Positions 15,601-21,090 of a stretch of DNA of 26,472 bases are shown here, piece after piece. The DNA comes from a virus. How positions within the stretch are numbered: the stretch's first letter is position 1; each line of letters opens with the position of its first letter. The translations under genes and the position numbers were made by a program. Under the pieces are notes generated by a model. The model worked only from the letters and a program-made list of their open reading frames with translations, had not been told where the DNA came from and did no database searches. The stretch covers positions 1 to 26,472 of IMG/VR virus record IMGVR_UViG_3300032313_000167. One strand, written 5' to 3'.

Positions 15601-17005
15601 TTCTAAAGTTAAGCCAAATCAAAATGTTACTGTTGGTGGAGCATCTGGTGGTTTAGCAGTTATGCTAAATCCAGAAACAAATAATGGATACTATTTTGAA
15701 ATAGCAGCATTAACAGCAGACAATATAGAATCTTATTTAAATCCAAATTCATTAGGAGAGTCAAGCATATCAATTAATGATGTTATTTTTTATAAAATTA
15801 AAAAAGATTCTTCAAATAATAATGCAATACCAATAAAACTTTACGGAGGAATAGCAAACATAATTGTTGATGATGGAATATATGTTGGGCAATCTAGAAC
15901 AGCTGGTGAAGCAAAGACCACAGTGTATGACTTAGCTGTTGAGTATGAAGATATAGGAAAAATTAGAAGATTTTATCTATATATTAATAATAAAATGATT
16001 AAAATAGTTGATGATCCAGATCCGCTACCAATATATAATAATATGGCATTATTTGTTCGTGGCAAAGCTAGATGCATGTTTGAAAATATTTATGCTGTTT
16101 CAAAAAATTATTCACAAAATACAGTAGCACCTGTTTCTACCCCAATATCAAAAGTGTTTGGACAAACAGAAGAATCAAAAACTTTTTATAAATCTACTGG
16201 CCTATTTGGAAATAATGAAATAAACCTTAATGAATTATTTAGAAAATATGCACTAAGCGGAGTTGTTCAATCAACATATCTATCTGGAATAAGCGCACAA
16301 CAACCACCAAAATATAATATGTATTTTGAAGAGTTTGGAACTATTATGCGTGAAGCAGCATACTTTGATATTAGATATGATCGTGCCTATCCAGCTCTTT
16401 ACGCTAAAATTTCACCAACACCTAATAGATTAAAGGGCTACGTTACGTCTGGATTTTATGCAGACTCTTATGGTGCAGAGTTTTTAATATTTAATGCAAC
16501 AGATACAGGGCTAAGTCTTGATGAAACAACAGGAAATTATTTAAGAATAAATGGTATTGGTTTTACACAAGATACAACTCATGAGCTAACTGTTGATCAG
16601 TATTTTAGCAAAAAGGGAAATCTTTCAAATCCGCAACTAGACTCTTCATCTTTAATAACATCTACATTGGTTACAAAACAAAAATTTGATAATATCAAAT
16701 TAAGTAGAATGATTTATGGAAATAATGAGTTTACATTAGATACTCCGTATATTCAAACAGAAGATGATGCAGAAAATTTAATGGGATGGATAATTAATAA
16801 AACAATGGTTCCTAAAAAAAACATTGGAATAAAAATTTTTGCAACTCCTACAATTCAATTAGGAGATATTGTAAAGGTAAATTATAAAGATTCTAATAAT
16901 ATAGATCTGGTTACTTCTTCAGATGTAGATTATGTAGTATATAGTATTGAATATCTTAGAAATACTACTGGGCCAGATATGACTATTTACTTAGCGGAGG
17001 TTTAA
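12638..17005 (+). CDS. Large tail hub / minor tail protein with lectin-like regions
   Basis: The protein has 1,455 residues and its ATG directly follows the previous stop, with GGAAG at 12625-12629. Residues about 185-260 (NRVIVKMQTHVGD, then RWKVQYLDNINNWTDLYNF) resemble a galactose-binding/discoidin-like sandwich. Residues about 400-610 look like the hub fold of tail-associated proteins (VSLSYAISLLLDYIGFSNY, FFIAPDQTVAEVLNQLAV, MFFDEYNNFIVMSKNY). Residues about 945-1160 resemble a concanavalin A-like lectin domain (FGTRMRIVGKI, GGLAVMLNPETNNGYYFEI, FYLYINNKMIKIVDD, FVRGKARCMFENIYAV). The C terminus (IQLGDIVKVNYKD, then YSIEYLRNTTGPDMTIYLAEV) is hub-like again. It probably forms the tail tip and may bind host surface glycans. 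No lytic enzyme motif is evident. Domain names are impressions and need profile searches. Confidence 0.65.
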   Translation: MFESAELKNHFETSATIETKSLVLAEWNMNMPDNILKLGNYRYRSEEINSQFLTLINTFDNKDAGLFYTGATDADIVIDGGFENDGTPQLFTSIKEKNKLLYSLEDCIKPFRPRSGINKAAFFRGKYLSNSGSDLARRPRYYMPARDDQFKYWTSYRTENNIERGIAKKNTNGNYYIDDTAPFVVYKEKVPTNRVIVKMQTHVGDIDLGDFTDKSKTFSDPFFGDSNKSTPTRWKVQYLDNINNWTDLYNFTENDTREDGTPIIGPNGYVELEYGLIIPKDYRPSFIFAERYSSATLLPDTSVQGYAYLVVETDNTRGTFYIWIDGEYKTFIPEYGWTLGSESITNSSGFVTDLTSPDFFIDTALGSTTYREFEYIYGIRIVVDRMNKLDSTFDLIEMSPRLVVDISDKVIDYSVRKTLSDLGNSSLPVGQLLASTGNISLFDDDQAFNDNNELSIVYKYIRKNIKFNFYEKILNVNEFDYWVPIKTLYSEGFPQANVTAGTLEIQLRDFYFFLESMPAPRMLVTQVSLSYAISLLLDYIGFSNYSFYRALNETESIIPYFFIAPDQTVAEVLNQLAVSTQSAMFFDEYNNFIVMSKNYMLPSESYPRDSSIIISGSSNQTKDNIIENQTSGTLPNIISIASEDKKVYNNGKINYTKRYIQRTFGSLSQGELLGDKEKTWVYKPVLLWEASGDNVVKTQNETTSKESKYSLAAMPLNSDLSAVAPSVVNHLIVNNIIDLGESVYFLSRYKGYLYSSGEIIRFDAVQFNITGTGNVWISDNQDYQKYFTSLPFNGKIYPTGLIRIYSEPYYETIDGVTRLQNGAVYQSGRAQFGTTIVEHSAGMNRYWSDPQHVRGCEMNANYLFTTTLLEDISLPQTTVGLAGSNNAKARLSVRSGTIKNFMASSYLTETSVNNKVSTESATIQSSALVMNGPTFTETETPINFVSYVYKQLDNAYKHFGTRMRIVGKIENDELRGQTPTGTETYYQVSKVKPNQNVTVGGASGGLAVMLNPETNNGYYFEIAALTADNIESYLNPNSLGESSISINDVIFYKIKKDSSNNNAIPIKLYGGIANIIVDDGIYVGQSRTAGEAKTTVYDLAVEYEDIGKIRRFYLYINNKMIKIVDDPDPLPIYNNMALFVRGKARCMFENIYAVSKNYSQNTVAPVSTPISKVFGQTEESKTFYKSTGLFGNNEINLNELFRKYALSGVVQSTYLSGISAQQPPKYNMYFEEFGTIMREAAYFDIRYDRAYPALYAKISPTPNRLKGYVTSGFYADSYGAEFLIFNATDTGLSLDETTGNYLRINGIGFTQDTTHELTVDQYFSKKGNLSNPQLDSSSLITSTLVTKQKFDNIKLSRMIYGNNEFTLDTPYIQTEDDAENLMGWIINKTMVPKKNIGIKIFATPTIQLGDIVKVNYKDSNNIDLVTSSDVDYVVYSIEYLRNTTGPDMTIYLAEV

Positions 17006-17006
17006 T

Positions 17007-17768
17007 ATGGCAGACAAAGGATTAGATCCACTTGTAAAGCTTTTAGCACAATTTAACTCTTCATCTCAACAAAAGTCACCTGCACCTAAATCATCAAATG
17101 GAGTAATGGTTGGAGGCACGTTTGTCCCTTTACCTGAAAAAAAACCAGATAAACCTATGCCTACAGTATCAAGAGATGCAATTTTGGCACAGTTCAACGC
17201 TTCATCTCAACAAAAAGCACCGTCTCCCAAATTAGAGTATTCGCCATTTATTTCAGCTGATGACTCAAATTCAATAACCGCAACCCCACCAACTGTTACA
17301 CCACCACCTGCAGTTGCTGCTCCTCCTGCTCCAGCAGTAAAAACCGCAGAAACTAACGATATTCTTTTTGATCAAGACGATTATCCTGAGCAGCTAGAGT
17401 ATGATTTATTATATGAAGATATTAGTAGTCAAGAATTAATAAGCATATCACGGTCAGATATTATTAATGGGCAAAAAATTTTATATCAACCAATTAAAAA
17501 TTTATCTTCAATACAGCAACAGTATAACCCAAATAACATATTGAGCTTACAACAAACATCAAATACATACTTTGCTGGATTTTCAATAAATTTAGACAAT
17601 AAGATTCCAAGCGAGGGCAATGGTTTAAATGGAGAAAATATATATATTAATTCTGCTGGAGAATTAATAATTGAACTTATAAATCTTAATCCTGACGAAC
17701 AAGTAGAAATTCAAATAGCGTTAAGTGGTACAATATATGAAGCGAATCTTGGAGACTATACATCATGA
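17007..17768 (+). CDS. Minor tail protein with modules shared with the tape measure C terminus
   Basis: The protein has 253 residues; GGAGG at 16996-17000 is 6 nt from the ATG. Residues 9-40 hold one full module (VKLLAQFNSSSQQKSPAPK, then GVMVGGTFV). Residues 51-75 hold a second, partial one (MPTVSRDAILAQF, then NASSQQKAPSPK). Both are closely similar to tape measure residues 2001-2045. A disordered proline/alanine stretch covers about 92-112. Residues 140-253 form a compact beta-rich domain (ELISISRSDIINGQKILYQ, then ELIIELINLNPDEQVEIQIA) of a type I recall in actinophage minor tail proteins. The design suggests a tail-tip component tethered by a flexible N-terminal arm. Its exact role is unknown. 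It overlaps the next gene by 4 nt (ATGA). Confidence 0.65.
   Translation: MADKGLDPLVKLLAQFNSSSQQKSPAPKSSNGVMVGGTFVPLPEKKPDKPMPTVSRDAILAQFNASSQQKAPSPKLEYSPFISADDSNSITATPPTVTPPPAVAAPPAPAVKTAETNDILFDQDDYPEQLEYDLLYEDISSQELISISRSDIINGQKILYQPIKNLSSIQQQYNPNNILSLQQTSNTYFAGFSINLDNKIPSEGNGLNGENIYINSAGELIIELINLNPDEQVEIQIALSGTIYEANLGDYTS
17100..17125 (+). repeat. 26-nt dispersed repeat encoding GVMVGGTF, copy 2
   Basis: Counterpart of 11601-11626 with one base difference. In this gene it lies upstream of the 39-nt element, whereas in the tape measure gene it lies downstream; the order fits one full unit followed by half of a second unit. Confidence 0.85.
17156..17194 (+). repeat. 39-nt dispersed direct repeat, copy 2
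   Basis: Identical to 11492-11530 and in the same frame, encoding MPTVSRDAILAQF. The lack of even synonymous changes over 39 nt points to a recent copy event or continuing gene conversion. Confidence 0.9.
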
Positions 17769-18964
17769 TAACCAATACGGGTAAAACTATTATTGCAAAA
17801 TATTTACTTGGGCAGGCCCCCGCCTATGCCTCTTATCTTGCTATTGGCTGTGGTGCTACTCCACTAGATACCACCGATCCAATAGACGATTATTCTGAAA
17901 AAAATAACCTTGACTTTGAAATGTTCCGTGTTCCAATTTCATCTAGAGGTTTTGTAAATGAAGAAGGTATGGATAAAATTGTTTTAACAGCAGAGTTGCC
18001 AGCAGAAGAAAGATATGAAATATCTGAAATTGGGATATATTCTGCAGGCTCTAATCCATCTGCAGGAGCATATGATAGTAAAACAATATTTGCTTTTACA
18101 CAAACAGAAAATTGGCAATATGTAACAGCAGCATCAGCAGCATTAATCCCAACTATTCCAGCGCAGCTTGATACTGCAAATGACAACATTATTACAGGAT
18201 CATATTTAATAAACTCATCAACAAAAGAATATGATGCGGTAAATGGAGTACTAACAGCAACACCTGTACTTCAAACAAATGCAGACAATCCAATATTTTT
18301 TAAATCACCAAGAGTTGCAAGATATGAAAGGCCAAGATTTTTAAATAATGTTATTATGATAAAAGGTAATGAAGCTGATCTTGATCTTGAATCAGAAAGT
18401 GGTCCAACACAAGATACTTTTGAAATTGGTGCAGGGTCAAATTATATTAGATTAAACGGAGCAACAGTAGACCTTACAAAAAACTCTCCAACAGATCAAT
18501 TAAGATTAGCATTTTCAATAGTAAATAGAGACGGAACTTATGGATTAGGAACTCAACCAGAAAGAGCTAGAGTTTTAGTTTCATTTGAAAATACAGATGG
18601 AACAGAGTTTGCAAGACTTGAAGCAGAAGTCGTTGACGATAGCAGTGGTGGATTATATGATTTTGCCACAGAAAGATATTTTGTTGTAACAAAACAAATT
18701 CAAGAACTATATAGAACTTCTGGTTTTGATTGGAACGTTGTTTCTGTAGTTAAAATATATGCAACTGTTATTGATGGAGTTAATCCTTCTGGCAATTATT
18801 ATGTAGCATTAGATGCTTTAAGATTAGAAAATGTTGCTACTGTAAGTCCACTTTATGGATTAACAGGATATTCAGTAATTCAAACTTCTGACGCATCAAC
18901 AATTGTAAAAAATCCAAACACAAGCACCTATGTTGAATTTAGATTTTCAGTCGGAGTTACATAG
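17765..18964 (+). CDS. Tail fibre / receptor-binding-type minor tail protein
   Basis: The protein has 399 residues and starts in an ATGA overlap with the previous gene. Residues 1-130 (GKTIIAKYLLGQAPAYASYL, AIGCGATPLDTT, ELPAEERYEISEIGIYSAGS) resemble N-terminal attachment domains of tail fibres. Residues about 195-399 look like a jelly-roll beta domain with alternating hydrophobic strands (NYIRLNGATVDLTKN, QLRLAFSIVNRDGTYG, NYYVALDALRLENVATVSPL), the kind found in carbohydrate-binding modules. A tail-tip adhesin attached by its N terminus is the natural reading. The glycan-binding role is inference. Confidence 0.6.
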   Translation: MITNTGKTIIAKYLLGQAPAYASYLAIGCGATPLDTTDPIDDYSEKNNLDFEMFRVPISSRGFVNEEGMDKIVLTAELPAEERYEISEIGIYSAGSNPSAGAYDSKTIFAFTQTENWQYVTAASAALIPTIPAQLDTANDNIITGSYLINSSTKEYDAVNGVLTATPVLQTNADNPIFFKSPRVARYERPRFLNNVIMIKGNEADLDLESESGPTQDTFEIGAGSNYIRLNGATVDLTKNSPTDQLRLAFSIVNRDGTYGLGTQPERARVLVSFENTDGTEFARLEAEVVDDSSGGLYDFATERYFVVTKQIQELYRTSGFDWNVVSVVKIYATVIDGVNPSGNYYVALDALRLENVATVSPLYGLTGYSVIQTSDASTIVKNPNTSTYVEFRFSVGVT

Positions 18965-19389
18965 TGGCTGTAAAAAAAATAACTATTAAAAAAGAATCTT
19001 TGCCTCCAATTGATTCAGATACGGCTGCATATGCGGTTAGATATAGAATTGTATCTGAGGATAAAAACAGAACATCACCCTGGTCTCCAATATTTATTAC
19101 AAATCCTGTAGCAGTTGAGTCAGTTAGTGGGGCTTTGTCAATTACAGAAACAATTATTACTGCTGTATGGGGCGATGAATTAAATAGACCATCTTACGAT
19201 GTTTTTGTTAAATTTGATTCAGGAAGTTTTGCTTATCATGGAACATCATTAGTTCATAGTTATTCATTTTTAAATACAGGAAGTACGTCAGTTCATGTTA
19301 AGGTGCAGATAGCATCTTCAATAAAAGAAGTAAAAGCAGGACTAGTTATCTTTGACTCAGGCTCAATTATCTTTGACTCAGGCTCATAG
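18964..19389 (+). CDS. Small fibronectin III-like tail protein ending in a tandem peptide repeat
   Basis: The protein has 141 residues and starts with GTG at 18964, sharing a base with the previous TAG; GGAG at 18953-18956 is 7 nt upstream. Residues about 18-115 look like a fibronectin type III or similar beta sandwich (AAYAVRYRIVSEDKNRTSPW, then SYDVFVKFDSGSFAYHG, then SVHVKVQIASS). Such domains are common surface decorations of phage tails. The last 14 residues are a two-copy repeat, VIFDSGS-IIFDSGS, encoded by a 21-bp tandem repeat. The DNA of that repeat also seems to supply the -35 of the next promoter. The C terminus may be dispensable for folding. Confidence 0.6.
   Translation: MAVKKITIKKESLPPIDSDTAAYAVRYRIVSEDKNRTSPWSPIFITNPVAVESVSGALSITETIITAVWGDELNRPSYDVFVKFDSGSFAYHGTSLVHSYSFLNTGSTSVHVKVQIASSIKEVKAGLVIFDSGSIIFDSGS
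19346..19386 (+). repeat. 21-bp tandem repeat (two copies) at a gene end
   Basis: A 20-nt string at 19346-19365 is repeated exactly at 19367-19386, giving a 21-bp period. It encodes (V/I)IFDSGS twice and keeps frame. Each copy contains TTGACTC. The second TTGACT (19373-19378) lies 18 bp before the TATAAT at 19397. Confidence 0.95.
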
Positions 19390-19402
19390 TCTCTGGTATA
19401 AT
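19373..19402 (+). promoter_or_regulatory. Promoter TTGACT - 18 bp - TGG TATAAT
   Basis: The -35-like TTGACT (19373-19378) and extended -10 TGGTATAAT (19394-19402) are separated by 18 bp. The start point would be near 19409, about 10 nt before the ATG at 19420, and the AGGAGG at 19409-19414 would sit at the very 5' end of the mRNA. The -35 lies inside the coding end of the previous gene. Confidence 0.7.
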
Positions 19403-19419
19403 AAAAATAGGAGGAAATA

Positions 19420-19860
19420 ATGGCTAAAGTACCACTACCAGAACGAGGACAACCTCTTGATGTTACATATCTATATAGCTTGGCTGAAGCTGTTAATGAC
19501 CTATCTTCACAGCTTTCTTCAACAACATATAATTACACAACTATTGATACGGTAAATGCTAATAAACACAACATAAAAACATCTGAAACTAGAATAGTGG
19601 GTGGATATGTTTTGGTTGCAGATAATTCAACAGTATCTGCTGGAAATGAAAAAACATTTACTTACGACTATGCTGATTTTAAATACCCACCAATTGTTTC
19701 GGCAACAATAATAAATACTGGACAAACACAAATTGGACAAAACGTAAATGTAATTTTAAAACCTCCAACAACTTCAAAAGTTGAAGGTGTTGTGAGATTT
19801 GGATCTTCTGGAAATGTATCTTTAGCAATACATTTAGTTATTATTGGAGTTCCCAATTAA
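19420..19860 (+). CDS. Small tail fibre-like protein with its own promoter
   Basis: The protein has 146 residues. AGGAGG at 19409-19414 lies 5 nt from the ATG. Residues 12-45 (LDVTYLYSLAEAVNDLSSQL) look like a short helical, possibly trimeric coiled-coil stem. Residues about 58-146 form a beta-rich tip (YVLVADNSTVSAG, FKYPPIVSATIINTGQ, VNVILKPPTTSKVEGVVRFG, SLAIHLVIIGVPN). I recall similar C-terminal tips in fibre-type structural proteins of diverse aquatic phages. A private promoter and consensus Shine-Dalgarno suggest more copies than the neighbouring tip proteins. Receptor binding is plausible but not shown. Confidence 0.55.
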   Translation: MAKVPLPERGQPLDVTYLYSLAEAVNDLSSQLSSTTYNYTTIDTVNANKHNIKTSETRIVGGYVLVADNSTVSAGNEKTFTYDYADFKYPPIVSATIINTGQTQIGQNVNVILKPPTTSKVEGVVRFGSSGNVSLAIHLVIIGVPN

Positions 19861-19872
19861 GAGTAAAATATA

Positions 19873-20061
19873 ATGATTTGTAAAAAATGTAAAGGTAGAG
19901 TATTACTTGATAGACAATATTCAAGTCTTATGCATATGGAAACATATTGTATTTCTTGCGGTCTAAGATCTTTTTTTCATCCACCTAGAGAAAGTGAACA
20001 GGGAAGATGGTTACTAGCAAAGGAATTATCCAGAGCGAAGCTTACAATAACGAAGCTGTAA
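19873..20061 (+). CDS. Small zinc-ribbon protein
   Basis: The protein has 62 residues. Two CxxC pairs, C3-K-K-C6 and C26-I-S-C29, are spaced as in a zinc ribbon, with a hydrophobic loop between. The C-terminal part is basic and helical (WLLAKELSRAKLTITKL). It begins 12 nt after the previous gene without a clear Shine-Dalgarno and overlaps the next gene by 55 nt in another frame. A small nucleic-acid-binding or transcription-related role is possible; the family is not recognised precisely. The cysteine spacing makes chance coding unlikely. Confidence 0.6.
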   Translation: MICKKCKGRVLLDRQYSSLMHMETYCISCGLRSFFHPPRESEQGRWLLAKELSRAKLTITKL

Positions 20062-20549
20062 TTAAAGGAAATAAAAAAATATGGTTTTTAAATAATGATT
20101 TAGTTAGACTTCATCATAGCTCAAGATCTACTGGATTGGTTTCTGTTTATAACATTACTAAAGATTGTTTAGAAACATGCCTTCGTTCTGATTTTAGAAA
20201 AAATAGAGAACGTGCATATACTGTTACCGAAACTGCTAAACTAGTAAATCGTCATAGAAAATATATGCCTAGACTAATTAAAAATGGAATAATTCCTCCA
20301 CCAATCGGTGCAAGATTAAATGGTGAAAGAGGATGGCAAATAAGGTCATATTATTCAGAAAGCATGGTTAGAGAGATACGTGCTATACTTTCTACTATAC
20401 ATATAGGTCAACCAAGAAAAGACAAATTAATAACAAATAATATGACTCCAACTAGCCAAGAATTGACACGGCGAATGGGGGATGGTATACTTACATATAC
20501 AAAGACTGAAGATGGCAGATATATTCCTGTGTGGGCAGAGAATATTTAA
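20007..20549 (+). CDS. Helix-turn-helix DNA-binding protein
   Basis: The protein has 180 residues. The ATG at 20007 is the first possible start after an in-frame TGA at 19995, so the 55-nt overlap with the zinc-ribbon gene appears real. Residues 70-105 (AYTVTETAKLVNRHRKYMPR, then LIKNGIIPPPIG) resemble a MerR/excisionase-like winged helix: a helix-turn-helix followed by a wing ending in GWQIRSYYSESMVREI, where the phrase on the order of sites is typical of that group. The N-terminal 60 residues contain WFLNNDLVRLHHSS and may form another small domain. It lies at the border of structural and replication genes and carries a full promoter within its 3' end, so a regulatory role at this switch point is a fair inference. 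Confidence 0.6.
   Translation: MVTSKGIIQSEAYNNEAVIKGNKKIWFLNNDLVRLHHSSRSTGLVSVYNITKDCLETCLRSDFRKNRERAYTVTETAKLVNRHRKYMPRLIKNGIIPPPIGARLNGERGWQIRSYYSESMVREIRAILSTIHIGQPRKDKLITNNMTPTSQELTRRMGDGILTYTKTEDGRYIPVWAENI
20463..20491 (+). promoter_or_regulatory. Consensus promoter TTGACA - 17 bp - TGG TATACT for replication genes
   Basis: A perfect -35 TTGACA (20463-20468), an exact 17-bp spacer and TATACT (20486-20491) preceded by TGG lie inside the end of the HTH gene. The start point would be near 20498, about 70 nt before the ATG at 20568. It is one of the two perfect -35 boxes paired with an extended -10 seen in the window and would drive the small genes, helicase and primase. Confidence 0.75.
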
Positions 20550-20567
20550 CTATGAAAGTGGTGGGGT

Positions 20568-20780
20568 ATGGAAGAAAATAACAGCACAAAAGTATCAGCA
20601 ACTCTAGGATATACATTAAATTTAGGAAACTTTCAATCATTAAGGGTTGATCTTGGCGTTGTTGATTTTGTTCGCAATGAAGAGACTGCAAGCGATGCAA
20701 TGAATCGTGTCTATACTTTTGTTGAAGATCAGGTAATTCAAAAGGTAAAAGACGCTAAAGAATCTTTGCTAGAAGAATAG
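20568..20780 (+). CDS. Small conserved-looking protein of replication module
   Basis: The protein has 70 residues; GTGGTGGGG just upstream may act as a Shine-Dalgarno. The N-terminal half is beta-like (KVSATLGYTLNLGNFQSLRV, then DLGVVDF) and the C-terminal half is helical (ASDAMNRVYTFVEDQVIQKV, then KDAKESLLEE). I recall similar small beta-alpha proteins in replication regions of other phages, without known function. It is the first gene after the consensus promoter at 20463 and ends 1 nt before the next gene's GTG. Its reading frame is confirmed by tight packing and balanced composition rather than by a known motif. Confidence 0.6.
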   Translation: MEENNSTKVSATLGYTLNLGNFQSLRVDLGVVDFVRNEETASDAMNRVYTFVEDQVIQKVKDAKESLLEE

Positions 20781-20781
20781 C

Positions 20782-21090
20782 GTGGCAGAACGCAAAGACC
20801 GTATGGCTTTGCTAAGTAGATATAATAAATTTCATCTACAGAGATACGAAGCCAAGTCTAATATGAATCTTAATGTTGAACAGTGGGCAGCCGATGCTCT
20901 TGTTGAGTCATATGGTATTTCACAGTGTTATGATTTATTAGATTATTATTTTAAGATAGCAGAAAGTCCTACTTGGAATTATTTTGCATATAACGCTGAA
21001 AAAATTCTTAATGGTAAACTAGAAGTAGAGCAAGATATTAAAGAAAGAAAAGAGCGCAGAGAACTAGCAAGGAAGTGGATTAGTGAATAA
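20782..21090 (+). CDS. Small helical protein directly before the helicase (possible loader)
   Basis: The protein has 102 residues with a GTG start at 20782, one base after the previous stop; a later ATG at 20803 has no better ribosome site. It is helical, charged and aromatic (NKFHLQRYEAKSNMNLNVEQ, then WAADALVESYGISQCYDLLD, then NYFAYNAEKILNGKLEVEQD), ending in a strongly charged helix rich in K, R and E. It overlaps the helicase start by 8 nt. Position and helical look fit a helicase loader or helicase accessory protein, but no AAA+ or known loader motif is visible, so this is only a guess. Confidence 0.6.
   Translation: MAERKDRMALLSRYNKFHLQRYEAKSNMNLNVEQWAADALVESYGISQCYDLLDYYFKIAESPTWNYFAYNAEKILNGKLEVEQDIKERKERRELARKWISE

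Noticed and set aside
20552-20581. Nine-codon frame starting ATG 20552 overlapping the 70-residue gene start
   Set aside because: No ribosome site and too short; likely chance.
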